NCBI GenBank assembly: GCA_037074615.1
Contig: CM073557.1
Coordinates: 16,322,501-16,386,500 of the forward strand
Reading direction: 5' to 3'
DNA: 64,000 bases
Source of the DNA: Leucaena leucocephala
Taxonomy: Eukaryota; Streptophyta; Magnoliopsida; Fabales; Fabaceae
The translations under genes and the position numbers were made by a program. The notes beneath the pieces are model-generated. The model saw only the letters and a list, made by a program, of their open reading frames with translations, ran no database searches and was not told where the DNA came from. Shown in pieces: positions 11,974-24,119 of the stretch (the stretch's first letter is position 1; every line of letters starts with the position of its first letter).

Positions 11974-12303
11974 TGTTATAAAATGAGAGAAGATGAAAAA
12001 GTTAAAGAGGAGAAGAACTAACAAGACAAGAGAGTGAAATGGGAGCCAATAGAGTATTCTTCATGTGCTTGTATATTCACTTGTCCAAATGCCTTCTATA
12101 TAGCCACTATTTATAGGCCACAACCATTAAAGACTAAACATAAGGTTACAAAGGATTAAAGAAGAATAAAATGCCATTAACCACAAGAAACCCCTCTCAA
12201 GTCATTCATTGAGGAAGTGATAGTTTTATGGCATAAAGGCAAGAAGGAATCCCAAAAGGTAGAAGTTATATGGACATCCACATGTGCAAGAATGTTTACA
12301 ACA
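11974..12303 (-). repeat. copia 5' LTR (minus strand)
   Basis: On the minus strand it starts TGTTGTAAACATT and ends TTTTATAACA, with TG...CA ends and a length of 330 bp. It lies directly upstream of the primer-binding site and is similar in start and end to the LTRs at 19925 and 26034. Confidence 0.75.
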
Positions 12304-12779
12304 AGGGTAGAGTATTAGTATATTACTTGAATAGTATTAGTATGATCTAGAAAAATGTTGACATATACAGGATGGCCTAAAATGATTAAAAACATATGAC
12401 AATTTTTCACAAAAAAATAGTGCAGATGGATAAAGAGGCCCAGTATAAATTTTCTAATGGGTCGGTCTAGTCTATATAAATATGTCCCAAGCGAGGCAAA
12501 CTATTGTATAGTATGAGCTAAGTTTTTAAGCCCAACTAACGAATCATGGGGACATGTTCTTTTAAAGTAAAGGTAGAAGTTATACACCGACCTTTCTTGA
12601 AATGTAAGCCCCCAAATTCACTTGGTCATTTGATAATTTTCCTTTTTGTTCCCTTTTTCTGATTGTAGAGGCTTTATTTATTTGTTTTCTTTTGTTTGTT
12701 TGACCGGTATTTTTATTAGCTTTTGTATGTGATAGTGAATAGATTAAGTTTTAAAGGAACGACAACAATATAAAATGCG
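12304..12779. other. intergenic, nothing recognised
   Basis: AT-rich sequence with no convincing frame, repeat end or RNA gene. Confidence 0.4.
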
Positions 12780-13085
12780 GTAGCTGGAACTGATAGGAAT
12801 CCTCCATGGGCTTAATGCATGCGGGAACAGAGGTTACATGAATATTGTTATTCAGACTGACTGTTTGGAAGCCATTAACCATATCATTCGAGGTTGTGAT
12901 TAATTCCATGTTTTAAGGACGTCATTGAAGATGCTAGACTGTTTGTTTATAGAGATTGGCAGATCTCATTCAGACATTCTCATCGACAGAATATAATCTT
13001 CCTGATGCAGACTATTTGGCTAACTTGCACATAGTTTGAGAACCACCTTATATGCATGAGGTGGAGGTTGATGAAGGAAACTAGA
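12780..13085 (+). pseudogene. RNase H-like domain remnant (LINE-derived)
   Basis: Conceptual translation gives ELIGILHGLNACGNRGYMNI, then VIQTDCLEAINHIIRG. After a frameshift it gives LKDVIEDARLFVYRDWQISF and RHSHRQNI. This matches the plant RVT_3 RNase H fold found at the C-terminus of non-LTR reverse transcriptases and in related host-like proteins. The TD pair in QTDC is the conserved acidic site. There are several stops and one frameshift, so it is not functional. Confidence 0.65.
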
Positions 13086-13138
13086 ATTGCTTGTACTTGT
13101 TGAACAATTTAGTTAACGTATGTTTTCAGTATTAATTG

Positions 13139-13340
13139 ATTAAAAAATGGGGTTGTTGGTATTAGAATGTTAGATGGATATGTGGTAATACGAAAAAAAT
13201 ATAATATTTGTAATGAATATATTCTTAGAAGAGTTGGAGTTGACTCAATTGAAGAGAAAATGATAAAAAATTATTTCAGATGGTTTAGATATGTTCAAAG
13301 AATGCCAATGGAGGTATTGGTGAGGAAGGTGGATTAAACA
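13139..13340 (+). pseudogene. RTE-type LINE reverse transcriptase C-terminus
   Basis: The translation RMLDGYVVIRKKYNI, then EYILRRVGVDSIEEKMIK and NYFRWFRYVQRMPMEVLVRK, matches the well-conserved C-terminal motif of plant RTE LINEs (usual form: RMLRWM...VGVAPIEEKM...RWFGHVQRRP). About 60 codons are open and end in a stop near 13336, with poor similarity after that. The 5' part is absent, as is common for 5'-truncated LINE insertions. Confidence 0.8.
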
Positions 13341-16300
13341 TATGGAGCCTATTAAAAACTGGTAGAGAAAGATAAAAAAAAATATTTAATAAAGTTATTG
13401 AGCGTAACCTTTTAATTAATTAATAATTTATTTAAAAATTTAGTTATTGATAGAATATAATAATATCATACGATACGATGCATGTAAGTGACCCTACTCA
13501 ATAAGACATGAGTTCTTCTTATTGTTGTAACAGCAGCAGCAGCTTAATTTGGTATAAATTTTTGGGAAGCTTCATATCCCTTTTTCAGGTTTTATCCTTG
13601 CGGGGCGTCAAACTTACTATATCAATATGACTATTTAGATATATATTTGTTGGACCATTCATCGTTAGTTAATGGATGCATTATATCCAGTGTTTAAGAG
13701 ATTCTTTGGCAACATAGGGTACAAATAAATAATAATTTAAATATTCTAGCATAATTTCCTCTGAGATAATAAGAAAAACAAAACAATCTACCTTTCAAAT
13801 CATTGTAATTTCAGAGTTCACCATTTATTCAGTTATATGATCGTAATCTTATGAAGTAAAAAAGGTTCTTTTCTCACCTCTTCCCAAGCAAAAATCTTAC
13901 TAAATTTCTTTCAAATGGGCAGTAATAGCAAAAGTAGAAGTTGAAATAATGAAAATGATGATACGAAGAAAAGAAACAACAAAAGACCCTGCAAAACTCC
14001 AAAAGAAGTGGTCTCGAAAGTCATGGTCTTTCTTCACATGAGATGGTTGTATGTTTCTACCTGATTTATCCATGGAAGAGTAATGTTGCAAAGGTGGTCC
14101 ACAAAGAAGAGGATTTCCTTCGTAATTGCTTCATTCGAAAGTTGAAAATTGGTTTTTCAGGTTGGGCATCTTCCCGTATAGGTTATTATAAACCACAGAG
14201 AAAATAGATAAGTAGTACATGTCTATTAGTTGTATAGGAATGTGGCCCGCCAAATTGTTGTGTGACAGATCTAAGCTTTCAATCTGCTTAAGGTTGGAAA
14301 AGGTTTATAGAATAGGCCCAATCAAATGGTTATTCGACAAATTTAAAGTATGAGTAGTGGTCAAGTAACCAATTTGCAATGGGATTTCACTCGTCAACTG
14401 ATGATTTGAGAGATCTAAAATAGACATGTAATCTAAAATGCTTCCTTGATAAGATTCATACCTTCCTTTTGACATGAAATCTACTTCTTGGTCTCTATAC
14501 AATGCAAGACCATATGTTCTAGGATGATAACTTCACCTGTGGAAGGGTCAAATGGATTGAATGAAGTTATTGTAATCCAAGACACAACAAAATGTCCTAT
14601 TTTGGTTTCCTTGGTTATATAACTTCTTCCAAATGATGTTATTCAAACAATATGGTATGCCTCCAGAAAGTTTTTTATGAGAAAGATCTAATATGCTCAT
14701 TCTCGAGCTTGCATAGATCCAAAGGAAAAGGAATAGAACCTTCAAGGTTGTTTTCTTTTAAGATGAGGACTCTTAAATTCAAAAATTAACTAAATAGTCC
14801 ATGAATTTGGCCTGAAAATTTTTTCCTCATCAAATCCAAAGTCAGCAATAAGGGGGAATTCGCCAAAGTAGAAGGTATAGGTCCCATGAAATTGTTGCTC
14901 TATAAATGCAAGTAATTCAATGATGGCATATTCAAACAGCTTGGCAAAGAGCCATTGAATTTATTTTGAGAAAGGTCTATATATGTAAGTTCAATCAAGT
15001 TACAAAAGCTTTCTGGTAGGGAACTTGATAAAGAAGTCTTTGACAATAGGAGGTAATTCAGATAGTTGGTTGTCACTTAAAATCAATATTCTTAATTCAA
15101 TACTGTTAATTATCCCACTTAGAAATTTTCCTTTGAAGTTATTGTTGTTGAGACCAAGAAACAACATATACATGAAATTCGATCTTGTGGGCATCATGGG
15201 CCACTCAGTTTGTTGTTTGACAACTTCACAAATCTCAATTCATTGTTACCCTGACCAAATTCTTGGGGAAAGTGACCATATAAATTATTATTTGACAAGT
15301 CAAGATAATTAAGTTATTCATTTCACTTATTGAAGCTTGAAAGCAATCTTATAATGAACTTGAAGACATGCCCAAAGAAATCAAGTTGGGTAAAACATAG
15401 CCAATATGAGAAGGCATATCATCCCTAATGGTGTGGGTTAGAGGAAACATCACAGAATTGCATTTTAAGCAACTTTGAGATGGAATTGAGTTCAAAGGGA
15501 CCAACAAACAAGTTGTGGGTCAGATTGAAATTATGTAATTTTGCGTTATTTGTTAAAAGCCAAGATGGGAAGGTTCCTGAAATGTTAAAGTGGCTAAAGT
15601 GTAGAACTTGTAACTCATATTGATGAAGAAGAAAGGTAGGCATTTTGTTATTGTTTGCTTCATTCAAAGAGCAGTTATCAATGCCAAGAATCCTCAATTG
15701 GAAGGATGGAATAAATGGGGGATTCTCAGTTTGAAGCTTGAGACTGGTATTAGAACATTTAATGTTGAAGATTTTAAGGTTGGAGTGGTTGGCAAGCAAA
15801 GAGAATGAAAATGAGCCATTGAAATTGTCATCAGAAAGAGAAATTTCTATTAGGGACCTCATATAATGGAAGAGTGTGGAAGGAAAGATCATTTCAAAGA
15901 CATTATTTTCAAAATTAAATGCCTGGATAGATGTCAAATTGCTAAGGCATGTAGGAAGTTGCCCCTCAAATTTGTTGGTGGAGAGATCCAATATTACAAG
16001 ATTTTTCATATTGCATAAACCTCCTACAAGATAATATTTTCTTTATTAAATTTATTTAATATGCATTTCAATGATATATACTTTTCTAATTTTATTTATA
16101 AGTCATTTTTCAACATGTTTCAACACCAGAAGAAAACTTTAAATCTCACTAACTCTATTTAAATATTTAATAAGTTTTTAGCTTTACCGCTATTTTAAGA
16201 ACATATACCATTATTTAATAGAGGGTAAATGAGAAAACTTATAAGAAAAAGTCAATGACATGTATTATAATTGGACAAAAAAGATTCATTATCTCTTTTC

Positions 16301-16849
16301 CTCATAAATAGTATTAGAGGACTCTGCGTGAGAACTTAAAGTAAATCCTTAACTTTTGATATGTATAATATAATCTATTGCAGACATGATGATATAAATA
16401 TGGAAAATTATTTATAGTACCTTGTTAAGGTAATGAGCCATTCAGGTTATTATAGTATAATGACAAGTGGATGAGAGAAGTAAGAGCCCTAATAGATTCT
16501 GGAAGACTTCCCTCCAATAAATTATAACCAAGTCTCAAAACCTTCAAATGGTGTGAATGAGAAAGATCTGTCATATTTCAAATGGAAATGTACTTAAGTC
16601 AGTTGCTATAGAGTCAGGGAAACAGAAATATTCGCATGTCATGGAAGAACAAGCTATTGGGTAGATCATTTATTACTTAATCCATTAACTTTATATATAT
16701 ATATATAGTCAAAGGCAGACTATAAACTTATGTTTTAGAGTTGCTGCTAAAAGTCGTCTTTAAAAATCTTTTTTTAGTGTAGTTTCTTTAGTCATGTTTG
16801 CATCATATATCGTGTGAAAACGCCATTTTAGTCGGCTGTGTATTCTTTA

Positions 16850-17500
16850 AGAATATCTAAAGTTTGAATGATTTTTAAATTCTTTGAATAAAGACAAGTA
16901 AAGTTTTCAGTTAAATGTCTATTTTGATAAAAGTTTAGAAAATCACTTATGAAAAATGGGGCTTTTAGACAGCTTTTAGAAAAGGGTTTTTAAAAAAGAG
17001 CTTGTGAAAAAAAGTAATTATGAATAAACGAGTGTTTAGATGGTTATTGTTAGAAGGATTTTTGTAATTGAAAAATTACCAGAAAAGATATGATTTTATT
17101 AAAAATAAGAGAGATGAGATAGGGTAAAAAAGAGAGAGGAGAGATGAGAGAAGAGAGAGGTGGAGAAAGGAGAAGAGAAAAGAGGGGAGAGGGGAGAGAA
17201 GGTGAAAAAGAGATAGAAGAGCGGATAGAGAAGAGAGAAGATAGAGGAAAGAGGAGAGAAATGAGAGAGTGTGTAAGAAAAAGTAAAGAGAAAATAATAA
17301 TTAGATAGTCTATAAACTCTTTTACTATTCTAAAAGTTAGTATCAATAATTTATCTAAAACGATAGTTTTAAATCATAGTTTAGTCCAAAAATTCTTTTA
17401 GACAAATATGAATATTTATTTTGAAATTTTTTCAAACCAAAATTTGGGCCAGAAGTCCTTTTAAAACCTTAGTTTGAGGGTTTTCCAAATAAGCACAATG
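16850..17500. mobile_element. MITE with internal (GAGAGG)n purine tract, copy A
   Basis: One of three related copies (with 48923-49450 and 57190-57705). The order is an AGCTTTTAGAAAA-type left arm, a polypurine tract at 17108-17275, the conserved block GTCTATAAACTCTTTTACTA, and a right arm ending GTTTTCCAAATAAGCAC. The left end is less clear than the right. It sits in the intron region of the receptor-like pseudogene. The minus-strand Ser/Leu-rich frame over the purine tract is chance. Confidence 0.6.
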
Positions 17501-17540
17501 TTGTGATTTATATGATTGGGCAAATAGATCAATGAATTAA

Positions 17541-17856
17541 GGGTAAACTATTTCTTAGTACCATAATCTTATTTATAGTACATACAACACCCTGATGTTA
17601 TTTTTTTGGTGCATCTATCACCCTATACTGTTGTTTTTCAATTACTTACGACACTTTAATTAATCTTATTTATAGTACATACATCACTTTAAACCATAAA
17701 TAAAATTAGGGTTATAGATATAACTGGAATATAATATATTGGGGTACTAGATATACCAAAAAAATAATATCAGGGTACTAGATGTTCTATAAATAAAATT
17801 AGAGTACTAAGTACTATTAAAAAATAATATCAAGGTATTGGATGCTATTTTACCCA
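17541..17856. mobile_element. foldback-type MITE
   Basis: A 316-bp element whose two halves are inverted copies: left GGGTAAACTATTTCTTAGTACC..., right (reversed) GGGTAAAATAGCATCC...TAGTACC. The internal motifs ATTTTATTTATAG and TGATATTATTTTTT occur in both arms. It would form a long imperfect hairpin. No target duplication was identified. It lies in an intron of the receptor-like pseudogene. Confidence 0.6.
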
Positions 17857-19166
17857 CAAATTAATTAGTAACTCTAATATTAATTGATTTCTCAATGAAA
17901 TCAAGTAAAAATAACTTTAAATCAAGGATATTTAAGAGAGAAATATTCTGTCTCTCTCTCTATATATATATATTTAGTTTTTATCTTAGGAATGCATTAG
18001 TAAAAATAACAAACTTTTGATGAACAATCCAGTAATTAAAATATGTCATTTAAAATAAGTTGGAAGACAAAAATTGATCCCCAAAAGACGGGGCTTCCGT
18101 GAGATTATTATCTCTTAAATTCAACACTCCTAACTTCGCCAGCTTAATATCACCAAATAATCCTGCTCCAAAAACAAAATTGATCAGTAAATCCAAGTTT
18201 ATTAATTTCCAACAAAATTTATAAGAAATTTCATATAACTAATACCATCATTATCCTCAAAATTTAACTTGAAGTCAAAGTTATATATATTTTACCCTCA
18301 TTAACATATTAGAGAGCCAGTTAAAAAATATACTGATATAGAAATTCTAAAGAAGTTGACAAAACATTCCCAAAACATACTTGCATATTGAGTTTAATTT
18401 TTAAAAGGGTTTAGTTTTCTAAGTTTATAGGAATTTTAGTTTTAATACATCAAGTTTCAAATTATGGGTTTTCGTCCCTAGAGACAAAATAGTCCATATT
18501 TTTATTAAATTATAAGGATCAATATTTTAAAAAGAAATAAATTTGAGAGACTAAAACCTATAGTTTAAATTTTGATAGATTAAAACTAAAACGAAGGCAA
18601 TATAAGAGATTAAAGATTATGTTAATATTTTTTAAAATAATAATGATTGTTACAAAAACATCTCAACTTGATGAGACAAATAACATTTTTAGGAATAGAG
18701 AATTGAAAAGATATTTTATAAAATTAAGAAACCAAATTGAAACTTGGTATAAAGTTAGAGAACCTAGAAAAATATTCACTTTTGCCTATCCAAGAATGAT
18801 ATAGTTAAAGGGAAAAATAGAGAGACCTGACAAATAATTTTCAGACAAATCCAATTCTTGAAGCTGGTGAAAAGGAAGAAAAGAAGAAGTATTGAGTGAC
18901 CATTTGATGTATCTCAATTCATAAGCTCTTGTATCGTTCAAAAGAAGGCTTCTCACTCTCTTAGTGGAGTAATTACACTCTACAGCCTCCTAAGTGCAGC
19001 AATCAGAGAAGGTAATTAGGTTATTCCAAGAAGGAAGAGAAGAGCCATTTGGGTAATTGAAAGCTTCTTTCAATTTCAGAAGAGCTTCTCTCTCTTCTTT
19101 CAAGCATCCCTCACCTCTTCTTCCATGAAACCCTAATAACAATATAATGACCATCACCACCACCCA

Positions 19167-19588
19167 CTACACTTGTCCTCTCATAGAAAACCTCATTTTT
19201 CAGTATGCTTGCTTTATCTGCTTCAATATTTCGCAATTTCTTCAACTACGTTCTCTCAATATATATATATATATATATATATATAGGTATATAGATGTGA
19301 GGAGACTCAAGTTGCATCACAACATAGATATACACAATAAAATGGTACCGTTGGTATCAATTAATTGACATTAATTATGTACACCACACTTGTTCTCTCA
19401 CAGAAAACCCCATTTTTCAGTATGCTTGCTTTATCGGCTTCAATATTTCGCAATTTCTTAAACTACGTTCTCTCAATCTCTCTCTCTCTCTCTATAGGTA
19501 TATAGAGGTGAGGAGACTCAAGTTGCATCATAACATATATATACACAATAAAAGGGTACCGTCGGTATAAACTAATTGACATTGATGT
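19167..19588. repeat. 217-bp tandem duplication upstream of the RLP pseudogene
   Basis: The block 19167-19372 is repeated at 19384-19588 with about 90% identity, for example CAGTATGCTTGCTTTATC at 19201 and 19418, and GGAGACTCAAGTTGCATCA in both. In the same position the first unit has an (AT)n run (19258-19284) and the second a (CT)n run (19478-19494). Confidence 0.85.
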
Positions 19589-19919
19589 TTGGTAGTTGAA
19601 AGCTTCTACTTTTAAGCCCCTCTCACTTCATTTTACCATCGGTTCCAAACACAAGTTAAAAAAACAAGAAGCACAGTTTCAAAACAAGACTGATATGTTG
19701 GGTGAAAGAATTCTTTAAATTTATAAATCACACTTTATTTATAAGATTTTCTAATACACCCATAACAGAAACTCCTCACTTCTTTCATTAAATCCTAATA
19801 TTTTTTTCAAAAAATAAAAGTATAAAAAATGAATCTGGATGGACGGTCTATATCTAATTTTTTTATTTATAAAAAGTTATTTTTAATGTGTTTAAAATTC
19901 AAAGTAAACATAATTGTTA
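19589..19919. other. intergenic, nothing recognised
   Basis: Short AT-rich stretch between the duplicated block and the copia target site. No gene seen. Confidence 0.4.
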
Positions 19920-19924
19920 TAAAT

Positions 19925-20231
19925 ATTACATTATGTGTGGATGTTCATAGTCTTTTATGATTCCTCTCATATTGAATGGCATTATAGCTTATAACTCTCA
20001 AATTAAAAGGTCTCTAATATTGATTATTAATAACATCTAATTGTACAATTATATTGCTTAATTATCTTCTTTATATACTTGTAACTTTTTAGGATTAGTC
20101 TTCCATGTTAGTGTCCTATAATAGAGGATGATGTACATACATTGTGAATAACAATAAGAATGCGAATTACTACATCTTTCTCATTTCTCTCATGCCAAAT
20201 CTCTCTTCCATTTTTTTTTATTTTCATAATA
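19925..20231 (+). repeat. copia 5' LTR
   Basis: Starts TGTTATAAATATTACATTAT and ends TTTTCATAATA. It matches 26034-26368 along its whole length apart from small indels. The original CA end appears to have mutated to TA in both copies. Confidence 0.9.
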
Positions 20232-20246
20232 CGTTATCAGCATGAG
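20232..20246 (+). promoter_or_regulatory. putative primer-binding site, anticodon-arm type
   Basis: CGTTATCAGCATGAG starts at the first base after the LTR. It resembles the site at 11959-11973 but has C at its seventh base, the position opposite tRNA residue 34. It does not fit the usual tRNA-Met 3'-end complement. Confidence 0.55.
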
Positions 20247-22596
20247 TTCACTCCAAAAAAATTGATGTATGAATTTCTTATAGATTTATATAATCTTGTG
20301 GTATGATAATATTCTATTTATATAAATATTTATTTTACCTAATTATCATGTGCAACTTTAAATTTTTTTTTTTGTATATTTACTATATTCAATATGTTGA
20401 TTGTTATTTTTCAATCATTTTTTTGTTTTGTTATCTATATCTATCATATTTTTTTGTCTCATATTATGCTATTATTTTATTTATTATCTATGTTATCTTT
20501 ATATTTTTATATTATATAGTATTTCATATTATTTTTGTTATTTTTATTTATGTTATCTATATTTATCTTTTCTGTTGTGGTCTTTTATCTTGCTATTTAT
20601 TTTTATGTTATCTTTTATATTGTTTATTATTATGTTCACATCATTATAATTGACACACACATAAGTTATGTTTCCTTCATATTATTAGATTTGTATTTGT
20701 GTTGTTTCGTTTATATATATTTATATATGTATGTAAATGTGTGTATAATACATAATATATAGTATTATATATGATTATATAATATAATTTATATGATTTT
20801 GGGTTTATTTATTCCTTGTATTATTTGATTATGAGATTGAATTTATTTAATCTATTTTATTTTAGTATTTTTTCCCTCATTTAAATTGCTATATTTATAT
20901 TTATATATTGCTAATTCCATTTCATTCCCCTCTCTACATATATATATTAATTTATATTTTAATATATTTATTTATCTCTTCTATATCCTGTCTCTCTAAT
21001 GATTATTTATCAATTTTCTTATTAGATGGCCAGAAACTACTATTAATATGGTTCTTTGTAAATGGTCATCTTTTGATTTTAATAATTGGTATCATAAGAT
21101 GAATATTATGAAAATTTGATGATATAATAATTATATAAGCCATGAAGGCTAATGATTCAAATATAATTTTTATAAAAGCACTAAAAGTCCATGTTCATAT
21201 ATCAAATAATACAAAATAGCTTTATAGCTTTGAATGATTTTTGTTATGGTTCTGATGACTATAATATTTAGAGAACTTGATGATGATGTGCTATTGAAAG
21301 CATAAAATAGATATATAAAAGTGGTAATAACCATCATATTATATTGGATAGATTAACAATTGATAGCCTATAATATTTTATCTTAGCTATCGAATCATAA
21401 TTTTGACCAGAAGTCATATAGATAAAAAAATATTATAATATGACCATAAATCAAATGGATAAAAAATTGTTATAATATAAGTAGAAGTCATATAGACAAA
21501 ATGCAAATCTCACAAGGTGATCGAAGGTCATATCGACAAATATGCATCAATTTATTAAAATTAAATGTCAGAATTGACAATGACACCAAAATGACTATGA
21601 GATTTTATAAAAAATATCAAAAGTAATTATACTCTTAATGCAATAAGTTGTGGAGAAAATGTCAAAAGAAAATAACCTAAGCCTAGAAGGTTATGAACTA
21701 TATGATATTTAATATGTGATATTTGTATATGATATTTAATTTTTATTATTATTTACATTTATTGTGATTATTCTATGTGAGAGAAATTATTATAGGCATG
21801 TGATATTATATTGATACTTATTTTAAGATTTACATGAAAGCAAATAGACCAAAAAGTAATTATTTGTCATATTGTGATATTAACATATTATGTTATTTAT
21901 GTACAAATTAAAGGGATGATATATATTATACATATTTGTTATTTATTCATATAATGTTATTCAATATTAGTTTGAATTTATTATGATTCATTGGTGATAA
22001 ATTTTAAGTATTTGGATTTATTTTATGTTAATTAATTTTTTTGTTAAGAAAGACAAATTAAGAACTCATACAATATGTAAGCATTAGTCCGCATGATATA
22101 TTTTGAATGTTGCAAATAAGTTTTATATAGTATCTCAAAAATTCACTTCAAAGTCTTATTGTTCTTGGGCAACAAGACATATGTTGGCCTTTTCCTCTTT
22201 ATCACTTTAAATAATATTTTATATTTTTGGGTTTGATGAGTTTGATAAATATTGGATTGATTTAAATATAATTATATACTTATATTTTGTATTGGTATTC
22301 TATTATAATATTAAAAGAGGTGATTTCAACCTTCATATTTGAAGTGATGAATTATTGGGCATATATATTAGAATTAAATTTGTTTTTCTTATGACATTTG
22401 AGAGAACAAGAAATATCATATATTTATGTTATATTTGAATGAGAATTTATTATTTTATAGATTCTCATCTTAAGAGTTATTACTTGCTAATCTTAACATT
22501 CAATTCTGAAACTTATTTTTTTGGTTAGCTGTATATTTTGAATTCTATTAGATATAGTTAATACTGGTGTAATATTACTCATGCAAAGATCTTGAA

Positions 22597-23262
22597 TGAA
22601 TTACCATTGGTTGAAGGTAATTTTTACTCTCTTTATTTGTTGCTTAAATTGATTATTGATACAAACAAATATTAAAAAATGGTGTGTATTATGTGAGTTA
22701 TTGGCTATTGATTTACTTGTTATGGGATTGGTAGTCTATGAGATTATTTATATTAAATACTTAATTATTGATAAATAATAGTTAAATTTATGGGTACTAA
22801 AATATAAATATCATAATTATTTGTTATGTTGTATTATAATATTGATGATATGTTGGATCTTATTCCACTGTACTCCATAGACATTATAAATAATTATAAT
22901 ACTTTAAATATATTGAAGTATATTATTAATGAATACCATTGGTTGAAGGTAATTTTTACTCTCTTTATTTGTTGATTAAATTGATGATTGATACAAACAA
23001 ATATTAAAAAATGATGTGTATTCGAGTTATTGACTATTGATTTACTTGTTATGGGATTGGTAGTGTTTGAAATTATGTATATTAGATACTTAATTATTGA
23101 TAAATAATAGTTAAATTTATGGGTACTAAAATATAAATATCATAATTATTTTGTATTATAATATTGATGATATGTTGGATCTTATTCCACTGTACTCCAT
23201 AAACATTATAAATAATTATAATACTTTGAATATCTTGAAGGATGTTATTAATAAATACTAAA
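22597..23262 (+). repeat. 332-bp tandem duplication inside the copia element
   Basis: The segment beginning with CCATTGGTTGAAGGTAATTT at 22604 recurs at 22936. Similarity continues through ATGGGATTGGTAGT, TTATTGATAAATAATAG and GGATCTTATTCCACTGTACT to the unit ends. The copies differ by substitutions and small gaps, so the duplication happened after insertion or is old. Confidence 0.85.
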
Positions 23263-24119
23263 ATTATATAGTGATGTAATAATATATGATAGTTCATGAA
23301 GAACTTATGTGACAAAAAAATTAAAATAGTTTCTGAAGAACTAATACATATTTTTTCTAGGATGATTGATAATGAAAATTATGACCTATAGATCTACATT
23401 AGATCCATGATTGTATATAAGATAGGAAGCATCTAGACTTCTTAGTGAAAACATGAAAAATAAAAAGATTTTGACATAACTCACACTTGACGGGGAGATT
23501 GTTGGAATACAAGTGTAAAATAAAATTGAATCATGTAAGTCTAATTGATCTCTAAAATAGATGTCATATTGATGTTATAAATCATTCATATGTTATAAAA
23601 ATAAAATTTATTATTGATTATAGTAAACCAGAAGTTTACTTATCCAAATAGATTTATTGTTAACATAATTTGTTTGATCATCTTGAATCGTATAGATGAT
23701 GTAACAAATTATTGAAAATTATGTATTGACATCTATTGAAGAACTAGAAGATTCTTCATGAATAGTCAACATAAGAATTAACATGTTTTGCTTGTTCTCA
23801 AACAAAATTAATTATGAGAATATTACTAATTATGATTTGGAATAGACCTTTACATTTCTAGAAATATATTAAATTTATATATGGGCTCATTCAATTAGCA
23901 TGTAACCATACAAGTATTCAATAAATTTAATAAATACATCTATAAGATAGTTACATGTGTGATTATTATGAGTTTGCAACAAGAAGTTTGCAATATTATT
24001 TGAATAAATATAATCAATATGTTTAATGCATAATTTTCAGAAAATGAGAATCATTTAGTAATGCCTCCATAAGTAATTAGATCAATACTTAGGAGAATAG
24101 TATTTTTATTTCAGTGTTG

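Larger units (their letters stand above)
9350..12303 (-). mobile_element. Ty1-copia retrotransposon, 3'-truncated, minus strand
   Basis: Read on the minus strand, the order is a 5' LTR (12303 to 11974), a primer-binding site, an AT-rich leader, gag with zinc knuckle, protease and the start of the GAG-pre-integrase domain. The element is cut at about 9350, so integrase, reverse transcriptase and the 3' LTR are missing. The LTR start, TGTTGTAAACATTC followed by ATGTGGATG, resembles that of the complete copia at 19925-26368, so the two are one family. Confidence 0.85.
13900..19154 (-). pseudogene. receptor-like protein (extracellular LRR, RLP type), decayed
   Basis: Visible parts in minus-strand order are as follows. 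Exon 1 (19154-18827) has a short hydrophobic start, then GCLKEEREALLKLKEAF and a cysteine motif FSDCCT*EAVECN, where TAG replaces the usual Trp. LRR exons follow at about 18166-18050 and 16585-16427. A long LRR exon begins at about 16024 (GGLCNMKNLVILDLSTNKFE), is open to 15425, and then continues in shifted frames at 15197-15000, 14745-14548 and 14502-14305 (LKQIESLDLSHNNLAG near 14290-14240). A single membrane helix, WSFAGSFVVSFLRIIIFI, and a short tail end at 13900. There is no kinase. Intact relatives are plasma-membrane receptors of about 900-1000 residues that act in immunity or development through co-receptor kinases. At least five stops or frameshifts rule out a full protein. Confidence 0.85.

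Noticed and set aside
17050..17346. Minus-strand Ser/Leu/Pro-rich frame of 98 codons
   Set aside because: Lies over the purine tract of a MITE; composition comes from the repeat. The same applies to 57347-57559.
20303..20762. Three overlapping hydrophobic frames resembling a membrane protein
   Set aside because: Very low-complexity T-rich DNA inside a decayed copia; Phe/Tyr/Ile/Leu runs in several frames at once.
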